From assembly GCF_035317345.1 (NCBI RefSeq), contig NZ_JAYKTU010000001.1: 64,000 bases of DNA; one strand, given 5' to 3'. The notes beneath the pieces are model-generated. The model worked only from the letters and a program-made list of their open reading frames with translations. It searched no databases and had not been told where the DNA came from. The DNA is from Cellvibrio fontiphilus (GTDB lineage Bacteria; Pseudomonadota; Gammaproteobacteria; Pseudomonadales; Cellvibrionaceae). Below are positions 18,638-25,960 of the stretch, piece after piece; within the stretch, counting starts at the first letter, position 1, and the number at the start of each line of letters is the position of its first letter. Position numbers and translations under genes: made by a program.

Positions 18638-18717
18638 AATTCCCGGGTTTTTAAATTAAAAGTTCCCGGGCTTTTATATTGAATGTTCTCCGGTTTTTTA
18701 ATTAAAAATTTTCCGGG
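18638..18717. repeat. 23-bp imperfect tandem repeat at the pilT stop codon
   Basis: Three units of exactly 23 bases lie at 18638-18660, 18661-18683 and 18684-18706, each with a TTCCCGGG-like core followed by an A/T tract. A partial fourth unit lies at 18707-18717. The last units include the pilT stop codon and the codons just before it, so the array looks like repeated copies of the end of pilT extending into the pilT-pilU spacer. Confidence 0.8.
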
Positions 18718-19736
18718 AATTTGGCTTTCGCTTTGGCCGCATCGCGGCTGACAATACGACGTGCCACCAAATCGGCCAGACATTGATCCATGGTCTGCAT
18801 ACCGAGCGAGGCACCGGTTTGGATGGCCGAATACATCTGCGCGACCTTGTCTTCGCGGATCAGGTTACGAATCGCCGAGGTGCCGCGCATAATTTCATGC
18901 GCGGCCACACGGCCACCGCCATTCTTCTTCATCAATGTTTGCGAGATTACTGCTTGCAGCGATTCCGACAACATAGAGCGCACCATGGATTTTTCGTTGG
19001 CGGGGAATACGTCCACGATACGGTCGATGGTTTTGGCGGCCGAGGTGGTGTGCAAGGTGCCAAATACCAGGTGGCCAGTTTCAGCGGCAGTGAGCGCGAG
19101 GCGAATGGTTTCCAGATCGCGCATCTCACCCACCAGGATGATATCCGGGTCTTCCCGCAGCGCCGAGCGCAGTGCTTCGTTAAAGCCATGGGTGTCGCGG
19201 TGTACTTCGCGCTGGTTCACCAAGCATTTTTTGGATTCGTGTACGAATTCAATCGGGTCTTCAATGGTGAGTACGTGTTCGTATTTGTTGTCATTGATGT
19301 AGTCGATCATCGCCGCGAGCGTGGTGGATTTACCCGAACCGGTCGGCCCGGTCACTAACACTAATCCACGCGGTACCGCGCAGATATCGCGGAACACGTT
19401 GCCCATGCCCAGTTCTTCCATCGTCAATACTTTGGAGGGAATGGTACGGAATACGGCGCCGGCACCGCGGTTCTGGTTGAAGGCGTTAACCCGGAAGCGC
19501 GCCACACCAGGCACTTCAAACGAGAAGTCGGTTTCCAGAAATTCTTCGTAGTCCTTACGCTGCTTGTCATTCATAATGTCGTAAATCAAGCCGTGAACCT
19601 GCTTGTGTTCCATAGGCGGCAGGTTGATACGGCGCACGTCGCCATCGACGCGGATCATCGGCGGCAAACCGGCCGAGAGGTGCAAGTCAGATGCGCCTTG
19701 TTTGGCACTAAACGCCAGCAGTTCGGTGATATCCAT
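18702..19736 (-). CDS. pilT: PilT, type IV pilus retraction ATPase
   Basis: This 344-residue cytoplasmic ATPase powers pilus disassembly and twitching. Domain landmarks are SDLHLSAGLPPMIRVDG near residues 16-32, Walker A in GPTGSGKSTTLA near residues 129-140, the Asp box in TIEDPIEFVH, Walker B in IILVGEMRDLETI near residues 198-210, and the His box in GHLVFGTLHTTSA. The C-terminal AIRNLIREDK motif, needed for retraction in Pseudomonas PilT, is present near residues 286-295. Length is that of the family. It is divergent from yggS, as in Pseudomonas. The extreme 3' end is part of a tandem repeat. Confidence 0.97.
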   Translation of the reverse strand: MDITELLAFSAKQGASDLHLSAGLPPMIRVDGDVRRINLPPMEHKQVHGLIYDIMNDKQRKDYEEFLETDFSFEVPGVARFRVNAFNQNRGAGAVFRTIPSKVLTMEELGMGNVFRDICAVPRGLVLVTGPTGSGKSTTLAAMIDYINDNKYEHVLTIEDPIEFVHESKKCLVNQREVHRDTHGFNEALRSALREDPDIILVGEMRDLETIRLALTAAETGHLVFGTLHTTSAAKTIDRIVDVFPANEKSMVRSMLSESLQAVISQTLMKKNGGGRVAAHEIMRGTSAIRNLIREDKVAQMYSAIQTGASLGMQTMDQCLADLVARRIVSRDAAKAKAKFPENF

Positions 19737-19810
19737 CAGAGCAACCTTTTGTTATTCGTCTGCGCTGCAGACTTTTGTGGGCAATTTCAGAGACTTCCAA
19801 GAAACGGAAT

Positions 19811-20512
19811 ATGCACAAGATAGACGACCAGCTCGCGAAAGTCACCGCGCGAATTCATCAAGCCGCTGCCGCTGCCGGGCGAAATCCGCAAACTGTGCAG
19901 TTGATCGCTGTGAGCAAAACCCAGCCCGCCCAAGCCTTACGTGAAGCCTATACCTGGGGGCAGCGCGCCTTTGGCGAGAACTACCTGCAAGAAGCGCTGG
20001 ATAAACAGGCGCAGCTGGCGGATCTGGTGGATCTGGCCTGGCACTTTATCGGCCCCATCCAATCCAACAAGACACGTCCCATTGCCGAGCATTTTGACTG
20101 GGTACACTCGGTTGACCGGCTTAAAATCGCCCAGCGTCTGCACGAGCAGCGACCGGCAGAAAAACCGCCGCTGAATATCTGTGTGCAAGTGAATATAGAT
20201 GATGAAACCACCAAGTCGGGAATTAGTTTGGCGGAATTACCGGCGCTGGTGGCGGCTATCGCCCCCTTGAGCCGGCTGAAGGTGCGCGGTTTGATGGCGA
20301 TCCCTGCCGCTACCAATAATCAGGCGCAACAGCGTGCGGCCTTTGCCAAGCTGCGCGCTGCGCTTGAGCGGCTCAACCTGCAGGGGCACGGGCTTGATAC
20401 CTTGTCGATGGGCATGTCGGGCGATCTGGAAGCCGCCATTGCCGAGGGTGCAACCTATGTGCGGGTGGGTACCGATATTTTCGGGGCGCGGGCCAAAGCG
20501 CCAACCCATTGA
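19811..20512 (+). CDS. yggS: YggS/PROSC family pyridoxal-phosphate homeostasis protein
   Basis: This protein of about 233 residues is a single-domain PLP-binding TIM-barrel protein of the YggS family, which buffers intracellular pyridoxal phosphate. The PLP lysine sits in IAVSKTQPAQ near residue 36. Other landmarks are FGENYLQEALDK, WHFIGPIQSNKTR, a VNIDDETTKSGI segment, GLMAIPA, LSMGMSGDLEAAI and the terminal VRVGTDIFGAR. I start at the ATG at 19811 because the domain begins immediately after it. A longer frame from 19775 adds residues without family similarity. It is followed by proC after 28 bases, the standard neighbour. Confidence 0.94.
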   Translation: MHKIDDQLAKVTARIHQAAAAAGRNPQTVQLIAVSKTQPAQALREAYTWGQRAFGENYLQEALDKQAQLADLVDLAWHFIGPIQSNKTRPIAEHFDWVHSVDRLKIAQRLHEQRPAEKPPLNICVQVNIDDETTKSGISLAELPALVAAIAPLSRLKVRGLMAIPAATNNQAQQRAAFAKLRAALERLNLQGHGLDTLSMGMSGDLEAAIAEGATYVRVGTDIFGARAKAPTH

Positions 20513-20540
20513 TTAACTCTTCTTTTTTTAAGGATTCATT

Positions 20541-21374
20541 GTGACTAGCAGCAAGATTTCAGCTCCAAAAATCGCTTTTATCGGCGCTGGCAATATGGCC
20601 AAGGCGATTATCGGTGGCCTGCTCGCCGAAGGTTTTTCCCACAGCCAGATTCTCGCCGCCGGCCCACGTCAGGAAACCCTGGATCGGGTAAAACAGGAGC
20701 TGGCAATTGAAACCACTACCGACAATACTGCGGCTGCGGCTTGGGCTGACGTGGTGGTCTTGGCGGTAAAACCCCAGTTGCTCAAAGAGGTGTCGCTCGC
20801 CTTGCGCGAGTCACTGGCACATAGGCCCCTGATAATTTCCGTCGCAGCGGGCATCACCACCGCCAGTATCGCCAGCTGGTTGGGCGATTTGCCCATAGTG
20901 CGCTGTATGCCCAATACCCCCTCGCAATTGCGCGCCGGCGCCAGTGGCTTGTTTGCTAACGCCGCCGTGAGCGGTGAGCACAAATCCCTCGCCAATGCGA
21001 TTCTTGGCGCTGTGGGCATAGTGCAGTGGTTGGATGATGAAAGCCTGCTTAACCCCGTCACCGCCGTGTCCGGTTCCGGCCCTGCCTATTTCTTTTTGAT
21101 GATGGAGGCAATGATCGATGCCGGCGTAGCGCTGGGGTTGAGCCGCGAATGCGCCACCGAATTGACCTTGCAAACCGCCTTGGGTGCCGCCATGCTCGCC
21201 AAGGAAAGTGAGTATGATGTGGCCGAACTACGCCGCCGCGTCACCTCACCCAAAGGTACTACTGAGCAGGCGATACTGTCATTTGAACAGGATAATATCC
21301 GCGACGTTTTTGCTCGCGCGATGACTGCCTGCAGCAATCGCGCCGGTGAGTTATCCGAACTCTTGGGTAAATAA
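20541..21374 (+). CDS. proC: pyrroline-5-carboxylate reductase
   Basis: This 277-residue cytoplasmic enzyme makes the last step of proline synthesis with NAD(P)H. It starts with GTG, preceded by AAGGA at ribosome-site distance. The nucleotide-binding loop is FIGAGNMAKAIIGG near residues 13-26. Further signs are VVLAVKPQLL, ISVAAGITTASI, VRCMPNTPSQL near residues 118-128 and the C-terminal signature with VSGSGPAYFFLMMEA and LRRRVTSPKGTTEQAI. Length is normal. It lies between yggS and yggT in one direction. Confidence 0.97.
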   Translation: MTSSKISAPKIAFIGAGNMAKAIIGGLLAEGFSHSQILAAGPRQETLDRVKQELAIETTTDNTAAAAWADVVVLAVKPQLLKEVSLALRESLAHRPLIISVAAGITTASIASWLGDLPIVRCMPNTPSQLRAGASGLFANAAVSGEHKSLANAILGAVGIVQWLDDESLLNPVTAVSGSGPAYFFLMMEAMIDAGVALGLSRECATELTLQTALGAAMLAKESEYDVAELRRRVTSPKGTTEQAILSFEQDNIRDVFARAMTACSNRAGELSELLGK

Positions 21375-21382
21375 CCTTTGGC

Positions 21383-21413
21383 TAAACCGCTTTTAGGTAA
21401 ACCGCTTTTTAGG
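21383..21413. repeat. short tandem duplication after proC
   Basis: The unit TAAACCGCTTTTAGG occurs twice in a row (21383-21397, and 21398-21413 with one extra T). The flanking GGTAAATAA also occurs at the proC stop codon (21365-21373) and again at 21412-21420. This looks like small duplications of the proC end, as seen at pilT. Confidence 0.6.
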
Positions 21414-21463
21414 TAAATAATCGGCGCCGCGCGTCAGACTGATTTTTAACATCGGAGTTATGC

Positions 21464-22063
21464 ATGTTTGCCAATATTTTGCATTTGATTGCCTACAGCC
21501 TCTTGTCGCTGTTTCTGTTAATTGTGGTGCTGCGTTTTTTGCTCCAACTGGTGCGCGCCGATTTTTATAACCCTATTTCCCAGGCGCTGGTAAAAGTCAC
21601 CATGCCGCTGCTGCGCCCGCTGCGCAAAGTGATTCCCAGCATTTTGGGTATAGATACCGCTTCGGTGGTGTTGATCCTGCTGGTGCAATTTATTGCCAGT
21701 GCGATTTTGTGCCTGATTATGGGCTTAACCGGTTTGATTGCGCTGCCGCATATCTTGCTGGCCTGGGGGTTTGTCGGTGCGCTCACCATAGTCGCCAATG
21801 TGTTTTTCTGGTGCATGATTATCAGCATCATCGGCAGTTTTATTGCCCCCATGAGCCATCACCCGCTGCTCGCGCTCGCCAACCAGATTATCGACCCCCT
21901 GTGTGCGCCCATCCGCAAAGTGTTGCCGCCCTTGGGTGGAGTGATAGATGTATCACCAATTATCGTGCTCTTGGGTTTACAAATTGTGGAGAAGATCCTG
22001 ATCCGCGAACTGGCGATTTGGCTGCAGCTCAACCCGCAAGTGGTGTTGGGTTACTGGTACTAG
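21464..22063 (+). CDS. yggT: YggT family integral membrane protein
   Basis: This 199-residue inner-membrane protein has two YggT repeats: a first hydrophobic pair with LRFLLQLVRADFYNPISQALVKVT near residues 25-48 and a second with WCMIISIIGSFIAPMSHHPLLALANQIIDPLCAPIRKVLPP near residues 116-155. Four to five membrane segments are predicted by eye. The family has been linked to osmotic or cation stress and, in other bacteria, to cell shape, but its activity is unknown. It follows proC as in Pseudomonas. The DUF167 gene that often comes next is missing; the accessory block begins instead. Confidence 0.92.
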   Translation: MFANILHLIAYSLLSLFLLIVVLRFLLQLVRADFYNPISQALVKVTMPLLRPLRKVIPSILGIDTASVVLILLVQFIASAILCLIMGLTGLIALPHILLAWGFVGALTIVANVFFWCMIISIIGSFIAPMSHHPLLALANQIIDPLCAPIRKVLPPLGGVIDVSPIIVLLGLQIVEKILIRELAIWLQLNPQVVLGYWY

Positions 22064-22195
22064 TTCCTCCTCGCACCTATGCTCTGGCAGTGGCGCTGGT
22101 GCGGCTGCCAGTATTCCTCCTCTCTGCGTTATCCCTCCTATACTGCCTTGCGGCTGCCTGACTCCAGTCACTCCGATAATTCAATAAGAAAAAGT

Positions 22196-22220
22196 GAATC
22201 CAAAACCCGCGGCAGGCCGT
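22196..22220 (+). promoter_or_regulatory. predicted ECF promoter in front of the sigma gene
   Basis: GAATCC at 22196-22201 and CGT at 22218-22220 are separated by 16 bases, inside a longer match AAAAAGT-GAATCCAAAA to the site before the DUF4331 gene. The spacing and the CGT element are typical of extracytoplasmic-function sigma promoters. The implied transcript would start about 8-10 bases after the CGT, some 70 bases before the sigma start codon, so the sigma factor is probably self-regulated. Confidence 0.65.
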
Positions 22221-22300
22221 AGAGCAACTGAATGGGCCGCATTCTGGCGGAGTCCAGTGGCCCGGTTAATCCCTAACGGTTGATAACAACGAGAATGACT

Positions 22301-22843
22301 ATGGATCCGAATCAGGAATTTTTGCAGCTGCTCAGCGCCACCGCGCAGGGCGATAGGCAGGCTTTTGCCAGTCTCTACCAGCGCAGTGCGGGCAAACTTT
22401 ACGCCGTCAGCCTGCAGATGTTGCGCCGTCGCGATCTGGCGGAAGAGGCGGTACAGGAGGCATTTGTGCGGATATGGCACAACGCGGGCGAGTATCAGCA
22501 AGAGAAAGGCGAAGTGCTCACCTGGATGATCAGCATAGTGCGCTACCGCGCGCTGGATATGCTGCGCGCCACCAAGAGCCGGCGCGAGACAGATGTCGAT
22601 GAGTTGGAAGAGGCGATTCATCATCAAACACCCGAGCAAGAGTTGTATGAGCAGCGCGATCGGGTACGCATCGACCGCTGCATGGATCGGTTGGAAGACA
22701 GCCAGCGCAGCGCCATCGAACTGGCCTATTTTCGCGGTTTGACCCACGTGGAAGTCTGCGCCCGGATGGAGCTGCCACTAGGCACCATCAAAACCTGGAT
22801 TCGTCGCGGATTGGAACGTTTAAAGAGGTGCCTTGAATCATGA
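22301..22843 (+). CDS. ECF-family RNA polymerase sigma factor
   Basis: This protein of about 180 residues has the two-domain ECF layout. Region 2 shows FASLYQRSAGKLYAVSLQML and DLAEEAVQEAFVRIWHNA near residues 47-64. Region 4 is a helix-turn-helix with RGLTHVEVCARMELPLGTIKTWIRRGLERLK near the C-terminus. It most resembles the group paired with RskA-type anti-sigma factors. I chose the ATG at 22301 because GAG lies 7 bases before it; an ATG at 22295 and a TTG at 22280 are in frame alternatives. Its stop overlaps the start of the anti-sigma gene by 4 bases. It probably directs transcription of its own operon and of the DUF4331 operon. Confidence 0.93.
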   Translation: MDPNQEFLQLLSATAQGDRQAFASLYQRSAGKLYAVSLQMLRRRDLAEEAVQEAFVRIWHNAGEYQQEKGEVLTWMISIVRYRALDMLRATKSRRETDVDELEEAIHHQTPEQELYEQRDRVRIDRCMDRLEDSQRSAIELAYFRGLTHVEVCARMELPLGTIKTWIRRGLERLKRCLES

Positions 22844-23550
22844 ATTACCTTACCGATGAACGTCAAAATGCACTCTCGGCGGAATATGTGCTTGGCAGCC
22901 TGCAAGGCCCTGCGCGCATCCGCTACCAGCGACTGTTGATGCAACACCCAAGCCTGCGCTCCAGCCTGTGGCGCTGGGAGAGTCGCCTGAATGAGTTGGG
23001 TGCTGCACTGCCCAATGTCCAGCCTGCGCCCGAGGTGTGGGAACGTATCCAACAGCAGTTGGGTTTTGCCAGCACCGGCGCTAGCACCAACAGGGTCAGT
23101 AATGTACTGGCACTGCCGCCACGCAAACCGCGCGCCTTGCAATGGTTCGCCGGGTTAGCCACCGCCGCGGCAATCCTGATGGCGGTCTTGCTGGTGAATC
23201 TGCAACCGGTCGAACCTTTATCGCCGGCCCAAATCGCCGTGGTGCAAAGCGAAAAAGCCCAAGCCCTGTGGTTGATTGAATTGCGCGAGGACCAACTAGT
23301 GGTGAGCGCCACCGACAAGTTCACCCCGCTGGACAATCAGGACTATGAATTGTGGATGGTCGCCGCCGATGGTCGCGCGCCAATCTCACTCGGCCTGCTC
23401 CCCAAAACTGGCAAGTTGAGTTTGCCGCGTTCGGCACTGTTCGATCAGCTACAAGTCGCTGCACTCGCAGTGAGTTTGGAACCACTCGGTGGATCGCCTA
23501 CAGGCCAACCGACAAGAGTGTTGTACACCGCGGAGTTGGTGGCGATGTAA
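22840..23550 (+). CDS. RskA-like membrane anti-sigma factor
   Basis: This 236-residue protein has an N-terminal cytoplasmic helical domain (about residues 1-75, with the LGSLQGPARIRYQRLLMQHP segment typical of anti-sigma zinc-less domains), one transmembrane helix near residues 100-119, and a C-terminal periplasmic RskA/anti-sigma-K domain with LWLIELREDQLVV and YELWMVAADGRAPISLGLLPKTG. Overlap with the sigma gene (ATGA) implies translational coupling. It should hold the sigma factor inactive until an envelope signal or proteolysis releases it. No Cys- or His-based zinc motif of the ChrR type is visible. Confidence 0.9.
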   Translation: MNYLTDERQNALSAEYVLGSLQGPARIRYQRLLMQHPSLRSSLWRWESRLNELGAALPNVQPAPEVWERIQQQLGFASTGASTNRVSNVLALPPRKPRALQWFAGLATAAAILMAVLLVNLQPVEPLSPAQIAVVQSEKAQALWLIELREDQLVVSATDKFTPLDNQDYELWMVAADGRAPISLGLLPKTGKLSLPRSALFDQLQVAALAVSLEPLGGSPTGQPTRVLYTAELVAM

Positions 23551-23576
23551 AAATATTCCTGAGACTTGGCTAAACC

Positions 23577-23602
23577 AAACCCCGCCCCGCGCGGGTTTTT
23601 TT
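23577..23602 (+). terminator. terminator after the anti-sigma gene
   Basis: A GC-rich hairpin, AAACCC pairing with GGGTTT across a C/G-rich loop, is followed by a run of seven Ts. It lies 27 bases after the anti-sigma stop and separates the sigma operon from the next promoter. Confidence 0.75.
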
Positions 23603-23664
23603 ATGCCCGTCAAAAAATATTTTGGCGCAATTCCACAATAATTTAAAAATAATCACAAAAAGTT

Positions 23665-23689
23665 GAATCCAAAAATCAACTTGAGCCGT
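23665..23689 (+). promoter_or_regulatory. predicted ECF promoter of the DUF4331-to-TonB-receptor cassette
   Basis: GAATCC at 23665-23670 and CGT at 23687-23689, separated by exactly 16 bases, repeat the arrangement found before the sigma gene. The surrounding AAAAAGTTGAATCCAAAA also matches. A transcript would begin near 23696-23698, about 30 bases before the DUF4331 ATG. Confidence 0.65.
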
Positions 23690-23693
23690 TTGC

Positions 23694-23712
23694 TGTTGTG
23701 AATGTCACAACA
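23694..23712. promoter_or_regulatory. palindrome at the predicted transcript start of the DUF4331 gene
   Basis: Perfect 8-base arms TGTTGTGA and TCACAACA flank a 3-base centre. It covers the expected transcription start and sits just before the ribosome site. It could be an operator for a second regulator or a 5' hairpin that stabilises the mRNA. The sigma operon has no counterpart. Confidence 0.45.
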
Positions 23713-23727
23713 ACCAACGGAGTCATC

Positions 23728-25317
23728 ATGAAACATAATTATTTATCGGCCGTTATTGGTACCCTCTGTGCAAGCCTGCTTGCCACGGGCAGTTTTGCAT
23801 CGTCCCACCGCGAAGCGCCGAATATCACCCGCGCACCCGCGCTCGATTCAACCGATTTTTACGCCTTTAATTCCTATGAAAGCGGGCGCGAAGATTATGT
23901 CACGCTGATCGCCAACTATATTCCGCTACAGGATGCTTACGGCGGCCCCAATTATTTTGCGATGGACCCACACGCTGTATATAGCATCCACGTGGATAAC
24001 ACCGGCGATGCAGTAGAAGACCTGACCTTTGAATTTCGTTTCAGCCAGGCACTGGCAGGCGGTGAAGGTGTAAAGCTGACGGTAGGGCCGGAAGGTAATA
24101 GCCGTTCAGTTGCGGTTCCTTTGAAAAATGTCGGCGGCATTTCTGCAAGCGATATGGCTGCTGCTAATTTCAGTGAAAGTTATACCGTTAAATTGCGCAC
24201 AGGTGATCGTAAAACCGGTATGCGTTCTGATGTCACTATGGCATCGGGCATGGGTATGACATTTAACAAACCATTGGATTTTATTGGCACCAAAACATTT
24301 TCATCCACACAGGCTTATGCCAATTACGCCAACAGTTTTATTTATGAAATTGCGATTCCCGGCTGTAGTGCCAACGGCAAAGTATTTGTCGGTCAGCGCA
24401 AAGATCCCTTTGTGGTCAATCTCGGAAAAACATTTGATTTAGTCAATTATGTTCCTGTGGAGGGCGATAGCAGCGCCGGTGCTGGCGACGGCGGCGGTTT
24501 CCCCGGTGGTATTACCCAATCGGCAATGAATGATGATTTGCTCGATAAAAATGTCACCGCCATTTCGCTCGAAATTCCAAAAAGTTGTTTGGTGGGCAGT
24601 GGCAATGGTGTGATAGGTACCTGGACAACTGCAAGCTTGCCACAGGCGCGTATTTTAAATCCGCAGGCATCGTTTAATAAAACGGAAGTGAATGGCGGTG
24701 CGCTCACCCAGGTGTCGCGTTTGGGCAACCCGCTGGTGAATGAATTGGTGATTGGTTTAAAAGATAAGGATCGCTTTTCCACTGCCGAACCAAAAAATGA
24801 TGGTCAGTTTGCCGATTACGTTACACATCCCTCGCTACCTGAATTATTAAATATTTTATTTAAAGATGCGGTTAACACCACGCTCGGTGCCAATTTGCCC
24901 ACGCTTGCGCCCACTAATTTCCCGCGCATGGATTTAGTCACTGCTTTTCTCACCGGTTTCCCCGGCGTTAATCAATTAAAAACCGTTACGCCGTCAGAAA
25001 TGTTGCGCTTGAACACTGGCATTGCTGCAACGGCACAAGCGGAGCAATCCAATTTTGGTGTGGCGGGAAATGACTTGGCCGGTTTCCCCAATGGCCGTCG
25101 CCCGGGTGACGATGTGGTGGATATTGCGTTGCGCGTTGTTATGGGGCGTTTGTGTTATCCAATTCCTGTTGGCGGTGTGGATACCGATTTGGGTTTGTGT
25201 AAACCCGAAGACGCCAATGTGGGCAATGTGCCTTTCACCGACGGTGCACCGCTCAACGCGATGATGATGAAAAATTCCTTCCCTTATCTGGCCGATCCAC
25301 TGCCCGGTTCTAACTAA
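23728..25317 (+). CDS. secreted DUF4331 protein
   Basis: This 529-residue protein starts at ATG 23728 (CGGAG ribosome site). An in-frame GTG at 23698 would sit on the predicted transcript start and is rejected. A Sec signal peptide ends at about residue 24 (TGSFA|SSHREAP). The mature start SSHREAPNITRAPALDSTDFYAF is the hallmark of DUF4331, a family of exported proteins of unknown function. Two cysteines of the mature chain, in IPGCSANGKVF and PKSCLVGSG, and a later pair, in RLCYPIPVG and LGLCKPED, could form disulfides. It is the first gene of the cassette, followed after 9 bases by a lipoprotein. The gene is visibly richer in A/T than proC or yggT. Confidence 0.9.
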   Translation: MKHNYLSAVIGTLCASLLATGSFASSHREAPNITRAPALDSTDFYAFNSYESGREDYVTLIANYIPLQDAYGGPNYFAMDPHAVYSIHVDNTGDAVEDLTFEFRFSQALAGGEGVKLTVGPEGNSRSVAVPLKNVGGISASDMAAANFSESYTVKLRTGDRKTGMRSDVTMASGMGMTFNKPLDFIGTKTFSSTQAYANYANSFIYEIAIPGCSANGKVFVGQRKDPFVVNLGKTFDLVNYVPVEGDSSAGAGDGGGFPGGITQSAMNDDLLDKNVTAISLEIPKSCLVGSGNGVIGTWTTASLPQARILNPQASFNKTEVNGGALTQVSRLGNPLVNELVIGLKDKDRFSTAEPKNDGQFADYVTHPSLPELLNILFKDAVNTTLGANLPTLAPTNFPRMDLVTAFLTGFPGVNQLKTVTPSEMLRLNTGIAATAQAEQSNFGVAGNDLAGFPNGRRPGDDVVDIALRVVMGRLCYPIPVGGVDTDLGLCKPEDANVGNVPFTDGAPLNAMMMKNSFPYLADPLPGSN

Positions 25318-25326
25318 GGAGTTGTC

Positions 25327-25827
25327 ATGAAAATTTCTAACGCACTCTTGCCGCTGGTTTTGTCGGGCAGTTTATTCATCACGGCTTGTGGTGGTGACGG
25401 CGCTAAAAAAACCAAAGTCAATGCGCCACCCACGGCAAATAATGCGGCGCTCAGCACCAAAGCCGACACGCCATTTACCGGAAAATTAATGGCGAGTGAT
25501 TTGGATAAAGACATGCTCAGTTTTGCAGTGGTGACAGCACCACAAAACGGCACGCTTAGCCTGCAAGCCGACGGCAGTTTTAGTTATACCCCGGCGCTGG
25601 ATTTTGTAGGTACTGATCAATTTACCTTTAGCGTGAGCGATGGCAAAACCACTTCTGCTGCCGCGACTGTCAATGTCACTATTGATTTACTGACGGTGGC
25701 TATGAGCAGTTATACGCGCACGGCATTTAATCAACAGCCCAACGATACACCCTTGTCACTCAACAGCCGCAACATCACGCAAGATGTAAGTGATGAAAAC
25801 GCGTTTGATGATCTGTTGGTGCCTTAA
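25327..25827 (+). CDS. lipoprotein with a cadherin/Ig-like domain
   Basis: This 166-residue protein has a lipobox: the signal sequence ends in LFITAC, so Cys19 or so would be acylated and the protein anchored to a membrane facing outwards. After a short GGDGAKKTK linker comes one tandem-Ig-like domain (about residues 35-125), with PPTANNAALSTKADTPFTG, LSFAVVTAPQNGTLSLQADG and FTFSVSDG, the pattern of VCBS/cadherin-like modules. The last 40 residues have no recognised domain. AAGGAG precedes the ATG at the correct distance. It is cotranscribed with the DUF4331 gene and may bind it or a sugar or protein at the cell surface. Confidence 0.85.
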   Translation: MKISNALLPLVLSGSLFITACGGDGAKKTKVNAPPTANNAALSTKADTPFTGKLMASDLDKDMLSFAVVTAPQNGTLSLQADGSFSYTPALDFVGTDQFTFSVSDGKTTSAAATVNVTIDLLTVAMSSYTRTAFNQQPNDTPLSLNSRNITQDVSDENAFDDLLVP

Positions 25828-25960
25828 CATGAAATAGTTGTTGATTAAAAAGTTCCTTACCTTGATGCCCGCTATGGATGGCAGGCTTTTTAAAATTCAT
25901 AAAAATATCTCCGTTAAAAACGACTCTATTTTATTAGCTGAATTGCAGCGGGTGTGACCG

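Noticed and set aside
18783..19358. Antisense open frame of 191 codons within pilT
   Set aside because: The pilT frame has all motifs; the antisense translation is low-complexity without domain signs.
22079..22222. Small open frame of 47 codons after yggT
   Set aside because: Composition is low-complexity (Ser, Arg, Cys), no ribosome site, and it overlaps the predicted ECF promoter.
23698..23727. GTG start giving ten more residues on the DUF4331 protein
   Set aside because: It would coincide with the predicted transcript start and has no ribosome site; the ATG at 23728 begins a proper signal peptide.
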